From: Thermoactinomycetaceae bacterium
Lineage (GTDB): Bacteria > Bacillota > Bacilli > Thermoactinomycetales > Thermoactinomycetaceae
Direction of reading: 5' to 3'
Assembly: GCA_025449975.1 (NCBI GenBank)
Contig: JANWIG010000006.1
Span: 39,367-103,366 of the forward strand
DNA: 64,000 nt
Part shown: positions 18,851-26,885 of the stretch, in pieces
Position numbering within the stretch: position 1 is the stretch's first letter
Layout of the letters: each line of letters begins with the position of its first letter
The notes under the pieces: model-generated
The model's input: the letters and a program-made list of their open reading frames with translations, nothing else
Database searches by the model: none
What the model was told of the DNA's origin: nothing
Position numbers and translations under genes: made by a program

Positions 18851-20197
18851 ATGGCTTTTGAAGGTTTGTCAGAGCGTTTGCAAGCTGTCATGCAAAGGTT
18901 GCGTGGAAAAGGAAAAGTGACCGAAGCCGATGTGAAGGAAGCAATGCGTGAAGTGCGCCTCGCCCTATTGGAAGCGGACGTTAACTTTAAAGTGGTCAAA
19001 TCCTTTGTGAACAATGTAAGAGAACGGGCAGTTGGGCAGGAAGTGCTAAAAAGCTTAACTCCTGGTCAACAAGTGATCAAAGTAGTAAACGAAGAGTTAA
19101 CGGCGTTGATGGGGGGAGAGCAGAGCAAGCTTGTTAAGGCGAATCGCCCTCCGACTGTGATCATGATGGTCGGTCTGCAAGGAGCAGGGAAAACGACCAC
19201 ATCCAGTAAGCTCGCACGTTATTTGACGAAACAAAATCATCGTCCACTTTTAGTGGCTGGCGATATCTATCGTCCGGCGGCCATTCGTCAGTTGCAGGTA
19301 TTGGGAGAGCAGCTGAACACCCCAGTCTTTTCTTTAGGTGATCAAGTAAGCCCTGTTGAAATCGCAGAGCAAGGCATCGCTCATGCCAAAGAACATCACT
19401 ACGATTATGTGATTATCGATACAGCAGGTCGTCTCCATATTGACGAGACGATGATGGATGAGTTAAAAGCGATTCAGGAAAAAGTGAAGCCGGATGAGGT
19501 TTTGTTGGTTGTCGATGCGATGACCGGTCAGGATGCTGTGAATGTAGCGAAAGCTTTTAACGAACAGCTGGGCTTGACGGGGGTCGTATTGACAAAGTTA
19601 GATGGAGACACCCGTGGTGGAGCTGCGCTATCGGTCAAAGCGGTCACGGATTGTCCGATTAAATTTGTCGGTATGGGTGAAAAGACGGATGCTCTGGAGC
19701 CTTTCTTCCCTGACCGAATGGCTTCACGGATTTTAGGAATGGGTGATGTACTCACCCTGATTGAAAAAGCGCAATCTGCTGTCGATGAGGAAAAAGCACG
19801 TGCCTTAGAACGGAAGATGCGGACACAAACCTTCACTTTGGAAGATTTCTTAGATCAACTCCAACAAGTTCGCAAGATGGGACCTTTGGACGAGATGCTA
19901 GCGATGATTCCTGGTGCAGGTCAAGTGAAAGGCTTAAAAAATTTAAAAGTGGATGAAAAGCAAATTTCTCGGGTGGAAGCGATTATTCGCTCGATGACCC
20001 GCGAGGAAAAGTTGCATCCAGAGATCATCAATGCTAGCCGGCGTAAGCGGATTGCCAAAGGGAGTGGCACTACCGTACAAGATGTCAATCGTTTGCTCAA
20101 ACAGTTTGAAGATATGAAGAAGATGATGAAACAATTTACTTCCATGTCTAAGATGAAAAAGAAGAAGCGGGGTTTCCGTTTCCCATTCATGTCATAG
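18851..20197 (+). CDS. ffh: Signal recognition particle protein Ffh
   Basis: 448-residue SRP54 homologue that binds signal sequences and SRP RNA. The N-domain start MAFEGLSERLQAVMQRLRGKGKV matches the family exactly and supports ATG 18851 despite the poor ribosome binding site. G-domain motifs are GLQGAGKTTTSSKLA (G1), DTAGR (G3) and TKLDGDTRGG (G4). The Met-rich M domain (~300-448) has the RNA-binding RRKRIAKGSG helix-turn-helix and a Met/Lys-rich tail. It works with FtsY and with YlxM encoded just upstream. rpsP follows after 25 bases. Confidence 0.97.
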   Translation: MAFEGLSERLQAVMQRLRGKGKVTEADVKEAMREVRLALLEADVNFKVVKSFVNNVRERAVGQEVLKSLTPGQQVIKVVNEELTALMGGEQSKLVKANRPPTVIMMVGLQGAGKTTTSSKLARYLTKQNHRPLLVAGDIYRPAAIRQLQVLGEQLNTPVFSLGDQVSPVEIAEQGIAHAKEHHYDYVIIDTAGRLHIDETMMDELKAIQEKVKPDEVLLVVDAMTGQDAVNVAKAFNEQLGLTGVVLTKLDGDTRGGAALSVKAVTDCPIKFVGMGEKTDALEPFFPDRMASRILGMGDVLTLIEKAQSAVDEEKARALERKMRTQTFTLEDFLDQLQQVRKMGPLDEMLAMIPGAGQVKGLKNLKVDEKQISRVEAIIRSMTREEKLHPEIINASRRKRIAKGSGTTVQDVNRLLKQFEDMKKMMKQFTSMSKMKKKKRGFRFPFMS

Positions 20198-20222
20198 AGA
20201 TCCTATATAGGGAGGTGAAAAC

Positions 20223-20477
20223 ATGGCAGTTAAGATTCGGCTAAAACGGATGGGTGCGAAAAAAGCTCCTTTCTATCGTTTGGTAGTAGCAGATTCCCGC
20301 GCTCCACGTGATGGACGTTCGATTGAAGAAATCGGTTATTACAATCCATTAACCGAGCCTGCTACGGTCAAAATCGACGAAGAGAAAGCACTTCTATGGC
20401 TTTCCCGCGGGGCTCAACCATCAGATACCGTTCGTGGCTTGTTACGTAAACAAGGCATTTTAGATAAACTGAAATAA
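20223..20477 (+). CDS. rpsP: Ribosomal protein S16
   Basis: 84-residue small-subunit protein needed for 30S assembly. The family signature [31 protein letters not shown] is at the N-terminus and the length is normal. GGGAGGTG precedes the ATG. It is in the standard ffh-rpsP-khpA-rimM-trmD-rplS order. Confidence 0.98.
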   Translation: MAVKIRLKRMGAKKAPFYRLVVADSRAPRDGRSIEEIGYYNPLTEPATVKIDEEKALLWLSRGAQPSDTVRGLLRKQGILDKLK

Positions 20478-20510
20478 GCACAGCTCTGAAAATGGACGGG
20501 GGACAAAAAC

Positions 20511-20765
20511 ATGAAAGAGCTGGTAGAATATATTGCTCAATCGCTTGTCGATCATCCCGAGCAAGTTCGGGTGACCGAAGAAGTTTCTGATGATACAATT
20601 CGTTTTCGTTTATATGTTTCGCCAACCGACTTTGGAAAAGTGATTGGTGTCAAAGGTCAGGTGATCCACTCGATTCGTAATCTGGTCCAACTAGGTGGTT
20701 ATCAAGCGAAAAAGCGGGTGCTGATTGAAGTGGTTGAAGGGGGCAATGAACTTGGCATCAACTGA
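20511..20765 (+). CDS. khpA: KH-domain RNA-binding protein KhpA
   Basis: 84-residue single KH-domain protein (YlqC/KhpA). The GxxG loop is in DFGKVIGVKGQVIHSIRNLV. In Firmicutes it pairs with the KhpB/EloR/Jag protein to bind RNA and influence cell elongation and translation. GGACGGGGG lies upstream of the ATG. Its 3' end overlaps the start of rimM. Confidence 0.93.
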   Translation: MKELVEYIAQSLVDHPEQVRVTEEVSDDTIRFRLYVSPTDFGKVIGVKGQVIHSIRNLVQLGGYQAKKRVLIEVVEGGNELGIN

Positions 20766-21279
20766 GTTTTTGCGGGTGGGACGAATCGTGGCGACACATG
20801 GAATACGCGGTGAAGCACGGGTTCTCCCAGTGACCGATTTTCCTGAAGAGCGCTTTGCCTCAGGGAATCGCCTGCTTCTACAGCACGCCAGTCTTGCTAA
20901 ACCCCTTCCTCTAAGGGTCAAAAGAGCGAGACCACATAAAAATGTGTGGGTGCTCGCCTTTGAAGAGTGGAGCGATATCAACCAAGTTGAACCTTATAGA
21001 GGGGGAACGCTGGTTGTTCCCATCACAGAGATGCTTCCAGCTAAAGAGGAAGGAGAATTTTATCTCCATGAGATTATCGGCTGTCAAGTTGTGACCACCG
21101 AAGGACAAGTCATCGGACGAGTGCGCGATATCTATCAACTTCCAGCCAATGATGTCTGGGTAGTACGCTCCACAGAGAGCGGAAAAGAGCTTTATCTTCC
21201 TTATATCGAGCAGGTCGTAAAACAGGTAGACATTGAGAAGAAGCAAATTACCATCGAATGGATGGAAGGATTGGGTTAA
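20746..21279 (+). CDS. rimM: 16S rRNA processing protein RimM
   Basis: Ribosome maturation factor that binds S19 and helps assemble the 30S head. The N-terminal RimM domain ([29 protein letters not shown]) and C-terminal PRC-barrel ([20 protein letters not shown], then [23 protein letters not shown]) are both complete. ATG 20746 overlaps khpA by 20 bases. A TTG at 20752 is eight bases after AAGGGGG and could be the real start, giving two fewer residues. Stop is two bases before the proposed trmD start, so translational coupling is likely. Confidence 0.95.
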   Translation: MNLASTEFLRVGRIVATHGIRGEARVLPVTDFPEERFASGNRLLLQHASLAKPLPLRVKRARPHKNVWVLAFEEWSDINQVEPYRGGTLVVPITEMLPAKEEGEFYLHEIIGCQVVTTEGQVIGRVRDIYQLPANDVWVVRSTESGKELYLPYIEQVVKQVDIEKKQITIEWMEGLG

Positions 21280-21280
21280 C

Positions 21281-22033
21281 TTGACAAAAATGCGGTTTGA
21301 CGTTCTTACCCTTTTCCCTGAAATGTTTAGTGGCTTTTTAAACAGCAGCATTATTCGGCGGGCTCATGAAAAAGAGATTGTCCAAACGAATTTAATCAAC
21401 TTCCGTGAATATGCCAGAGACAAACATCAAACAGTTGATGATGCTCCGTATGGTGGGGGCGGAGGGATGGTGTTAAAACCAGCTCCGCTGTTTGAAGCAG
21501 TCGATGCTCTCTTAGAAGGGAGTTCTAAGCGCCCTCCGATTATCCTGATGTCACCACAGGGGGCACCATTTACCCAACAGAAAGCGCAAGAGTTGGCGGG
21601 TTATTCACATTTGATCTTTCTATGTGGACATTATGAAGGCTATGATGAACGAATCCGTCAATATTTGGCGACAGAAGAGATTTCGATCGGTGACTATGTG
21701 TTAACGGGAGGCGAGCTGCCCGCCATGGTAGTCATGGATAGTGTGACGCGTTTGTTACCTGGTGTTCTCGGCAATCAGACTTCAGCAGTCACGGATTCCT
21801 TTGCCAATGGATTGTTAGAACACCCTCACTATACTCGACCGGCCGAATATCGCGGTTACCGTGTGCCGGATATCCTTTTATCTGGTCATCATGGTAAGGT
21901 GGAAAAGTGGCGTAGACAAGAGTCGTTACGCCGTACTTGGGAAAGAAGACCCGAATTGCTTCGTTCTGTCTCATTGACACCAGAGGACCAAGCTTTTCTC
22001 AGGAAGATTGCTCGTTCATCGGATCAAGAGTAA
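21281..22033 (+). CDS. trmD: tRNA (guanine-37-N1)-methyltransferase
   Basis: SPOUT-family enzyme that methylates G37 of tRNAs to prevent frameshifting. It has [21 protein letters not shown] at the N-terminus, the substrate loop [16 protein letters not shown], the knot with [12 protein letters not shown] and the SAM-binding [28 protein letters not shown] 21281 has GGAAGG upstream at acceptable spacing; ATG 21290 gives a protein aligning directly with family N-termini. Either is possible. Confidence 0.96.
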   Translation: MTKMRFDVLTLFPEMFSGFLNSSIIRRAHEKEIVQTNLINFREYARDKHQTVDDAPYGGGGGMVLKPAPLFEAVDALLEGSSKRPPIILMSPQGAPFTQQKAQELAGYSHLIFLCGHYEGYDERIRQYLATEEISIGDYVLTGGELPAMVVMDSVTRLLPGVLGNQTSAVTDSFANGLLEHPHYTRPAEYRGYRVPDILLSGHHGKVEKWRRQESLRRTWERRPELLRSVSLTPEDQAFLRKIARSSDQE

Positions 22034-22088
22034 ACATATAATTGGTTTTGTTGCCAATAGGCCAATCGGAATCTTTTTTCTTATCATC

Positions 22089-22170
22089 TTGACATCCCCG
22101 TTCACTTGGTTTTTCGTGCTGAATAAGATTGTTTTTTGAATGCATATCATCTTTTGGAAGGAGGTTACCA
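22089..22170 (+). promoter_or_regulatory. Probable ribosomal protein L19 leader
   Basis: Untranslated region directly before rplS, with TTCACTTGGTTTTTCGTGCTG followed by a small AAGAT/ATCTT stem and then the ribosome binding site GGAAGGAGG. Firmicutes carry a conserved L19 leader at this position, and the CACTTGG...TTTTTC...GCTG pattern resembles it from memory. A TTGACA at 22089 has no well-spaced -10, so a promoter here is less certain. Confidence 0.45.
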
Positions 22171-22173
22171 AAA

Positions 22174-22521
22174 ATGCGTCCAATTCTTCATGAGATTACC
22201 AAAGACCAAATTCGGACAGATGTTCCTAGCTTTCGTCCTGGCGATACCGTTCGTGTACACGTAAAAGTAAAAGAAGGTCAACGGGAGAGAATTCAGATTT
22301 TTGAAGGTGTTGTCATTCAACGTCGTGGTGGCGGAATCTCTGAGACCTTTACAGTGCGTAAGATTTCTAACGGGGTAGGTGTGGAGCGGATTTTCCCTCT
22401 CAACTCTCCAGTGATCGCCAAAATTGATGTCGTTCGTCGTGGTAAAGTTCGCCGTGCAAAACTGTTCTATCTTCGTAAATTGCGCGGAAAAGCCGCACGT
22501 ATTAAAGAGCGTCATCGCTAA
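22174..22521 (+). CDS. rplS: Ribosomal protein L19
   Basis: 115-residue large-subunit protein at the 30S-50S interface. The start [20 protein letters not shown] and the central [19 protein letters not shown] segment (here [20 protein letters not shown]) are diagnostic, with a Lys/Arg-rich C-terminus. The ATG at 22174 lies eight bases after GGAAGGAGGT. An upstream in-frame extension to 22129 has no ribosome binding site and is rejected. Confidence 0.98.
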   Translation: MRPILHEITKDQIRTDVPSFRPGDTVRVHVKVKEGQRERIQIFEGVVIQRRGGGISETFTVRKISNGVGVERIFPLNSPVIAKIDVVRRGKVRRAKLFYLRKLRGKAARIKERHR

Positions 22522-22529
22522 CATAAGGA

Positions 22530-22567
22530 GGAAGGACTTGAAATGCATTCGAGTTCCTTCCTTTTTG
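22530..22567 (+). terminator. Intrinsic terminator after rplS
   Basis: GGAAGGACTTGAA pairs with TTCGAGTTCCTTCC, followed by TTTTTG. It separates rplS from lepB. Confidence 0.8.
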
Positions 22568-22596
22568 TCTAGGACCCGAGATGTAGGTGGTTTAAA

Positions 22597-23166
22597 ATGA
22601 GCCAAGAATTTATTCCTCGCTCTGAGCATTTACGCAGAAAACGTGCAGAACGGCGAAAACATGGTCGTTTTAAACAACGCGATTGGATGCAAGTGCTTCT
22701 GATTGCGGTTTTACTAGCTGTCATCGTTCGTCTCTTTGTGGTAGCACCATCGATGGTTTCTGGACCTTCGATGCAAAAAACGATGGAATCAGGTGACTTA
22801 GTCATGGTAAATAAGCTCCTTTATCTATTTCGTTCACCACAACGGGGAGAGATTGTCGTTTTTGAAACTCCCGATGAAGAAGATTTGGTCAAGCGTGTTG
22901 TGGCTTTGCCTGGTGAGACCATCGAGGCGAAAAATCAGCGTGTTTATATCAATGGAAAAGAATTAAAAGAACCTTATCTGGACCCAAATACGGTGACAGC
23001 GGACTTTGTAAAAGTAAAAGTTCCTCCAAATCATGTATTTGTCATGGGAGATAATCGCAGCAATAGCAAAGATAGTCGGTCACTCGGAACGATTTCCTAT
23101 GACCAGATTATAGGAAGAGCCGATCTCATCTATTGGCCGCTGAATCATTTTAAGTTTCTATGGTAG
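22597..23166 (+). CDS. lepB: Type I signal peptidase
   Basis: 189-residue SipS-type S26 peptidase that removes signal peptides at the outer membrane face. A basic N-terminus (HLRRKRAERRKHGRFKQRDW) is followed by one membrane anchor (~30-50). The catalytic Ser is in VSGPSMQKTM and the catalytic Lys in EEDLVKRVVALPGE; the box E motif GDNRSNSKDSRSLG is intact. The single anchor is typical of Gram-positive enzymes. AGGTGG precedes the ATG. The position between rplS and rbgA is common in Bacillales. Confidence 0.96.
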   Translation: MSQEFIPRSEHLRRKRAERRKHGRFKQRDWMQVLLIAVLLAVIVRLFVVAPSMVSGPSMQKTMESGDLVMVNKLLYLFRSPQRGEIVVFETPDEEDLVKRVVALPGETIEAKNQRVYINGKELKEPYLDPNTVTADFVKVKVPPNHVFVMGDNRSNSKDSRSLGTISYDQIIGRADLIYWPLNHFKFLW

Positions 23167-23210
23167 GGCTTGATATCAAATATATGGATCATCAAGCTTT
23201 TTCTTTCTAT
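23164..23210 (+). terminator. Intrinsic terminator after lepB
   Basis: AGGGCTTGAT pairs with ATCAAGCTTT around an AT-rich loop, followed by TTTTTC. Confidence 0.65.
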
Positions 23211-23349
23211 ATCGATGTTAAAAAGGGAAACGGCGCATATTCAATTCTGAATTTTTAAACATATATTTGATGCTAGGGATCGTTATTTTTGATATAATCG
23301 CTTCGAGATGTGAAGTGGATGTAGCCCTTTGAAAAGGCAGGTGAAAGCG

Positions 23350-24273
23350 ATGAGTATTCAATGGTTTCCAGGGCATATGGCGAAAGCGCGACGCCAAGTG
23401 TCTGAGAAGTTAAAACTGGTCGATATCGTTTTTGAGTTGTTGGATGCGCGACTCCCTTTATCTAGCCGCAATCCAATTATGGATGATGTATTAAAAAATA
23501 AACCCCGCCTCATTCTTCTAACCAAAAGTGATTTAGCGGACGAAGAAGTGAATAAAGAATGGGTGCAGTATTTCCGTAAGCAAGGAATTCGTGTTTTACT
23601 AATCGATGCGCAAGCAGGAAAGGGCATTGGTCAGATCCAGCGAATAAGTGAACAAGTACTGCAAGATCTTTTTACTCAGCGGAAACAAAAAGGAATTCGG
23701 TTAAGACGAATTCGCGCGATGGTCGTCGGGATTCCCAATGTGGGAAAATCGTCATTGATCAACCGGCTCGCCAGACGGAATGCGGCCAAAACAGCGGATC
23801 GCCCTGGGGTGACCCGAGTGCAACAATGGATTCGTGTCGGACAAACTTTGGAGTTATTGGATACACCAGGAATTCTATGGCCTAAATTTGATGATCCGCA
23901 AATTGGATTGCGTTTAGCTGTAAGTGGAGCGATCAAAGAAGATATTTTGCCACTCGATGATGTCGCCCTATATGCTTTAGACTATTTGGCGAAGCGCTAT
24001 CCACATGCTCTGCAAAAACGTTATCAACTGAAGGATATAAACCGTCCTCCTCTAGAAATGATGGAGGAGATCGGAAAAAGGCGAGGTTGTTTGGCACGGG
24101 GGGGAGAAATCAACTATGAAAAAGTGATCGATATCCTTTTGCATGATATTCGTTCTGGCAAATTGGGACGCCTTTCTTTTGAATGGCCAATCGATTGGGA
24201 GGAGACGGAAGAAGAGCATGTTCAAACAGATGACCGTTCAACAGATCAAAGCATGGATCAGCGAGCAGACTGA
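23350..24273 (+). CDS. rbgA: Ribosome biogenesis GTPase RbgA
   Basis: 307-residue circularly permuted GTPase (YlqF) needed for late 50S assembly. The permuted order G4 TKSDL (about 58), G1 [14 protein letters not shown] (about 130), G3 DTPG (about 177) is clear, and [17 protein letters not shown] is the conserved N-terminus. AGGTGAAAGCG places the start at ATG 23350 rather than at the upstream TTG 23329. The tail is an unusual short Asp/Gln repeat ([11 protein letters not shown]) and overlaps rnhB by 56 bases. Confidence 0.95.
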   Translation: MSIQWFPGHMAKARRQVSEKLKLVDIVFELLDARLPLSSRNPIMDDVLKNKPRLILLTKSDLADEEVNKEWVQYFRKQGIRVLLIDAQAGKGIGQIQRISEQVLQDLFTQRKQKGIRLRRIRAMVVGIPNVGKSSLINRLARRNAAKTADRPGVTRVQQWIRVGQTLELLDTPGILWPKFDDPQIGLRLAVSGAIKEDILPLDDVALYALDYLAKRYPHALQKRYQLKDINRPPLEMMEEIGKRRGCLARGGEINYEKVIDILLHDIRSGKLGRLSFEWPIDWEETEEEHVQTDDRSTDQSMDQRAD

Positions 24274-25021
24274 ACTATCGGAGGAAATCTTGGGGCAGTT
24301 ACAGGCGGATGAACGAGTAGGTGTCCAAAGACTGCTCCGCGCTTATCAGCGGCAGCAATTGCGCAAGCAGCAAGAGCAAGAAAGACTAGAAAAGATGTGG
24401 AAATATGAAAAAATCGGTTGGGAACAAGGCTTTCAGGCGATAGCGGGGATCGATGAGGCCGGACGTGGACCATTGGCGGGTCCTGTGGTTGCTGCGGCTG
24501 TCATCTTGCCGCCCGATTTTGATGCGACGGGGTTGGATGACTCCAAACGTTTATCGAGCCGCGAACGGGAAGAGCTACGGGAGCGGATTGAGAAAGAAGC
24601 GGTAGCTGTCGGAATCGGAATGGTCGATGTCGCTTACATTGATCAGCACAATATTCTCCAAGCGACCTATCAAGCGATGAGAATTGCGATTCAATCTTTG
24701 CCCGTCCCTGCCGATTATTTACTCGTCGATGCAGTGAAAATACCAGGTATTTCCCTGCCACAACAGGGGATTATCAAGGGAGATCAATTGAGTCACTCGA
24801 TCGCCGCTGCCTCGATTGTTGCGAAAACGGTACGGGATCAGTGGATGATCGACGCCGCAAATACATATCCGCAGTACGGCTTTGACAAACATATGGGTTA
24901 TGGGACACCCGAACACTTAGCGGCTTTAGCCAAATGGGGAGCTTCACCCATTCATCGTCAAAGTTTTGCCCCTGTACGTGATCTAATGAAGCAAGAGCCA
25001 TCAGCGAATGAAGTGGGTTGA
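24218..25021 (+). CDS. rnhB: Ribonuclease HII
   Basis: Removes ribonucleotides from DNA and RNA primers. 267 residues from ATG 24218 (GGAGGAG is about 14 bases upstream; Met 24230 is an alternative). It has the Bacillus-type N-terminal extension (~1-75) and then the catalytic domain with [23 protein letters not shown] holding the first Asp-Glu pair. Further acidic residues are in [10 protein letters not shown] and the metal-binding [17 protein letters not shown] region. It overlaps rbgA and is followed closely by yraN, so the three are probably co-transcribed. Confidence 0.95.
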   Translation: MFKQMTVQQIKAWISEQTELSEEILGQLQADERVGVQRLLRAYQRQQLRKQQEQERLEKMWKYEKIGWEQGFQAIAGIDEAGRGPLAGPVVAAAVILPPDFDATGLDDSKRLSSREREELRERIEKEAVAVGIGMVDVAYIDQHNILQATYQAMRIAIQSLPVPADYLLVDAVKIPGISLPQQGIIKGDQLSHSIAAASIVAKTVRDQWMIDAANTYPQYGFDKHMGYGTPEHLAALAKWGASPIHRQSFAPVRDLMKQEPSANEVG

Positions 25022-25035
25022 GGAGGGAATGCGGG

Positions 25036-25401
25036 TTGAAAAAAGATCGTCGCCGAGAAATCGGACGGGTGGGTGAACAATGCGCTGCCGACTTCTTACA
25101 AGAGAAAGGTTTTCACATCCGTTCACGGAACTGGTCTACCCGTTTGGGCGAGCTAGATCTCGTGGCAGAAGATGGACAAACCCTCGTCTTTGTCGAAGTG
25201 CGAACCACCTGTAGCCGACGATTCGGCTTCGGTTTTCAATCGATTGACTGGCGCAAGCAGCAAAAAGTGCGCCGGCTCGCCCTCCAATATCTTCAGCAAA
25301 ACCGATTGGAGCAGCGACCCATTCGGTTTGATGTCATCTCGGTTTTGCTGGATGAGACGTTTGCTCCAGTCCAAGTCGACTATTTTCCTGGAGCATTCTA
25401 A
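25036..25401 (+). CDS. yraN: YraN/UPF0102-family nuclease-fold protein
   Basis: 121 residues from TTG 25036, chosen because AGGAGGGAATGCGGG places a ribosome binding site at the right distance. A longer frame from TTG 25018 would start inside that site. The UPF0102 pattern is clear: GRVGEQCAADFLQEKGFHIRSRNW, then GELDLVAEDGQTLVFVEVRT, which resembles a PD-(D/E)xK nuclease core. The function is unproven; it is classically found beside rnhB and comM. It is the last gene of the conserved operon before the second accessory block. Confidence 0.93.
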   Translation: MKKDRRREIGRVGEQCAADFLQEKGFHIRSRNWSTRLGELDLVAEDGQTLVFVEVRTTCSRRFGFGFQSIDWRKQQKVRRLALQYLQQNRLEQRPIRFDVISVLLDETFAPVQVDYFPGAF

Positions 25402-25426
25402 TCTATGGTTCACGAAAAAATAAGTA

Positions 25427-25460
25427 AGCCGTAAGTCCGATCTCGGATTACGGCTTTTAA
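25427..25460 (+). terminator. Intrinsic terminator after yraN
   Basis: GCCGTAA pairs with TTACGGC, with an inner TCCGATCTCGGA pairing, followed by TTTTAATATT. Confidence 0.75.
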
Positions 25461-26226
25461 TATTATCGTATTTTGGTGTTTAACCAAGTTAGGAGAATAG
25501 GTTTCCTGCCTCTCATTTCCTGTTTACAATCACGCTTCATCCCAATATTTATAATTTTTTATTTGATACATTTTTATTATGTAACTACAATTTATACAAT
25601 ACAGTAGAAATTTATAAAATAAAATAGATTTTGATTTCTATCCGACCGCTGAAATGGTTTGGTTCCCAAGTGAATCGCCTATCTTAATTTACTAAACTCT
25701 TAAAGTGAGATTAACGTAAAGGGAGGCGATGATAAGAGATGAGGGCTGGCTAACGACCATGACTAGGCTGGCAGAGGCAGATCGGGATGTGGAAAGGGAA
25801 AGTTCGCATGAATGCTCGTTGAAGGAGGAGTAGATGAGAAGAAGCATGTATAATCGTTTTCTTTGATCAGATATACGGTTTATTTTTTGCCGAAGGAGAT
25901 ACGATTGGTGTTGTCTAGTACTTGATCGATTGCTATATTTCTCTCAGCATCGTAGCAAATGAGTCGTTTTAAACTTTCAACAAGCCGTTGATCTTGGCGA
26001 AGGATGAATGGTTTGTTTGCTATGTGTTTAAATAATGTGTAGTATTACATTTTTATATGAATAAATACATTAGATAATATAAATATAAACATTTCATTGA
26101 TATAATATCATACCCTGTACGAATATAAGATAGAAAATGCATCAAATTTTTCTATATTAATCAAAAATAATATGCAAACTAGGTTAATATGATTATAATC
26201 TATAATTAAAAAGGAGGGAGAATATT
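25461..26226 (+). other. AT-rich interval before the EthD-like gene
   Basis: About 770 bases without an intact gene. It contains a short open frame on the minus strand (25880-26044, listed separately) and is strongly AT-rich from 26030 to 26210, ending in AAAAAGGAGGGAG before 26227. The yraN-comM junction appears to have received DNA here. Confidence 0.5.
25880..26044 (-). pseudogene. Possible C-terminal gene remnant
   Basis: A 54-codon frame on the minus strand, bounded by stops and without a start or ribosome binding site. It reads like real protein (PFILRQDQRLVESLKRLICYD, then AERNIAIDQVLDNTNRISFGKK and a stop). The codons look native and the composition is balanced inside an otherwise AT-rich spacer. 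It could be the 3' end of a deleted gene. I cannot name the family and chance is not excluded. Confidence 0.25.
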
Positions 26227-26583
26227 ATGTATGTCAAATATACCTTTCTCTTTCGAAATGATGAAGCAACCAGGGATACTGATGCCTATCTGGAATTCTT
26301 GCAAACCAAAATCATTCCTAAAATTCTCCAAGTAAATGGCGTTTCTCATGTTGAGGTATGTCACTTTGTCCCATTTTCTTTTGGACACCAGTCAAGCAAT
26401 CATGCGAACGATCAAAAACATTTGATGCAAATGGATATTTATTATAATAGCTTTGAAGATTTTCAAATAGCCATGTCTAACTTTAATGATTCCTATTTAG
26501 TAGGAGAGATTATAAAAGCATCGGAGTATACGGATTCATATATCTCTTACATAACAGAATTTACGAAGGAAGAGATCAAGTAA
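26227..26583 (+). CDS. Small EthD-like (dimeric alpha/beta barrel) protein
   Basis: 118 residues starting YVKYTFLFRNDEATRDTDAYLEFLQTKIIPKI and containing a central GVSHVEVCHFVP strand and a FEDFQIAMSN helix. This beta-alpha-beta layout fits the EthD/ferredoxin-like dimeric barrel group, whose members handle small hydrophobic substrates or act as cyclases and oxygenases. The match is by pattern only. AAAAGGAGGGAG precedes the ATG and a strong terminator follows. It is the nearest upstream neighbour of the large PKS (300 bases away), so a tailoring role in the same pathway is possible but unproven. Confidence 0.6.
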   Translation: MYVKYTFLFRNDEATRDTDAYLEFLQTKIIPKILQVNGVSHVEVCHFVPFSFGHQSSNHANDQKHLMQMDIYYNSFEDFQIAMSNFNDSYLVGEIIKASEYTDSYISYITEFTKEEIK

Positions 26584-26614
26584 ATAGATGACTTTTTATA
26601 AAAAATTGAAATAA

Positions 26615-26663
26615 AACAACCTTATTTCATGCGAATCTAAGCAAATAAGGTTGTTCTTTTTTT
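26615..26663 (+). terminator. Intrinsic terminator after the EthD-like gene
   Basis: AACAACCTTATTT (26615-26627) pairs with AAATAAGGTTGTT (26643-26655), followed by CTTTTTTTT. This means the PKS probably has its own promoter; TATAAT at 26841-26846 is a candidate -10. Confidence 0.88.
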
Positions 26664-26885
26664 GTTAGTAGGTGACGCTCGAAAGAAGAGTTCCTTGCAG
26701 CTATACTAGTAGAGTGAATATTTGGATAAATACATTAAGTCTTTAATGGAATATTATGACTAGAAAGATATATACTATTTTTGGAGTTCCTAGCCTAAAT
26801 TGGAATAATAGAAAAGTATTTTAAATTATTATTTGTATAGTATAATTAACATATAACTATTATTTAACAGAGGTGAAGATTTATA

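Noticed and set aside
22129..22173. Longer rplS start at 22129
   Set aside because: No ribosome binding site there, while GGAAGGAGG sits before ATG 22174 and the protein then matches L19 N-termini.
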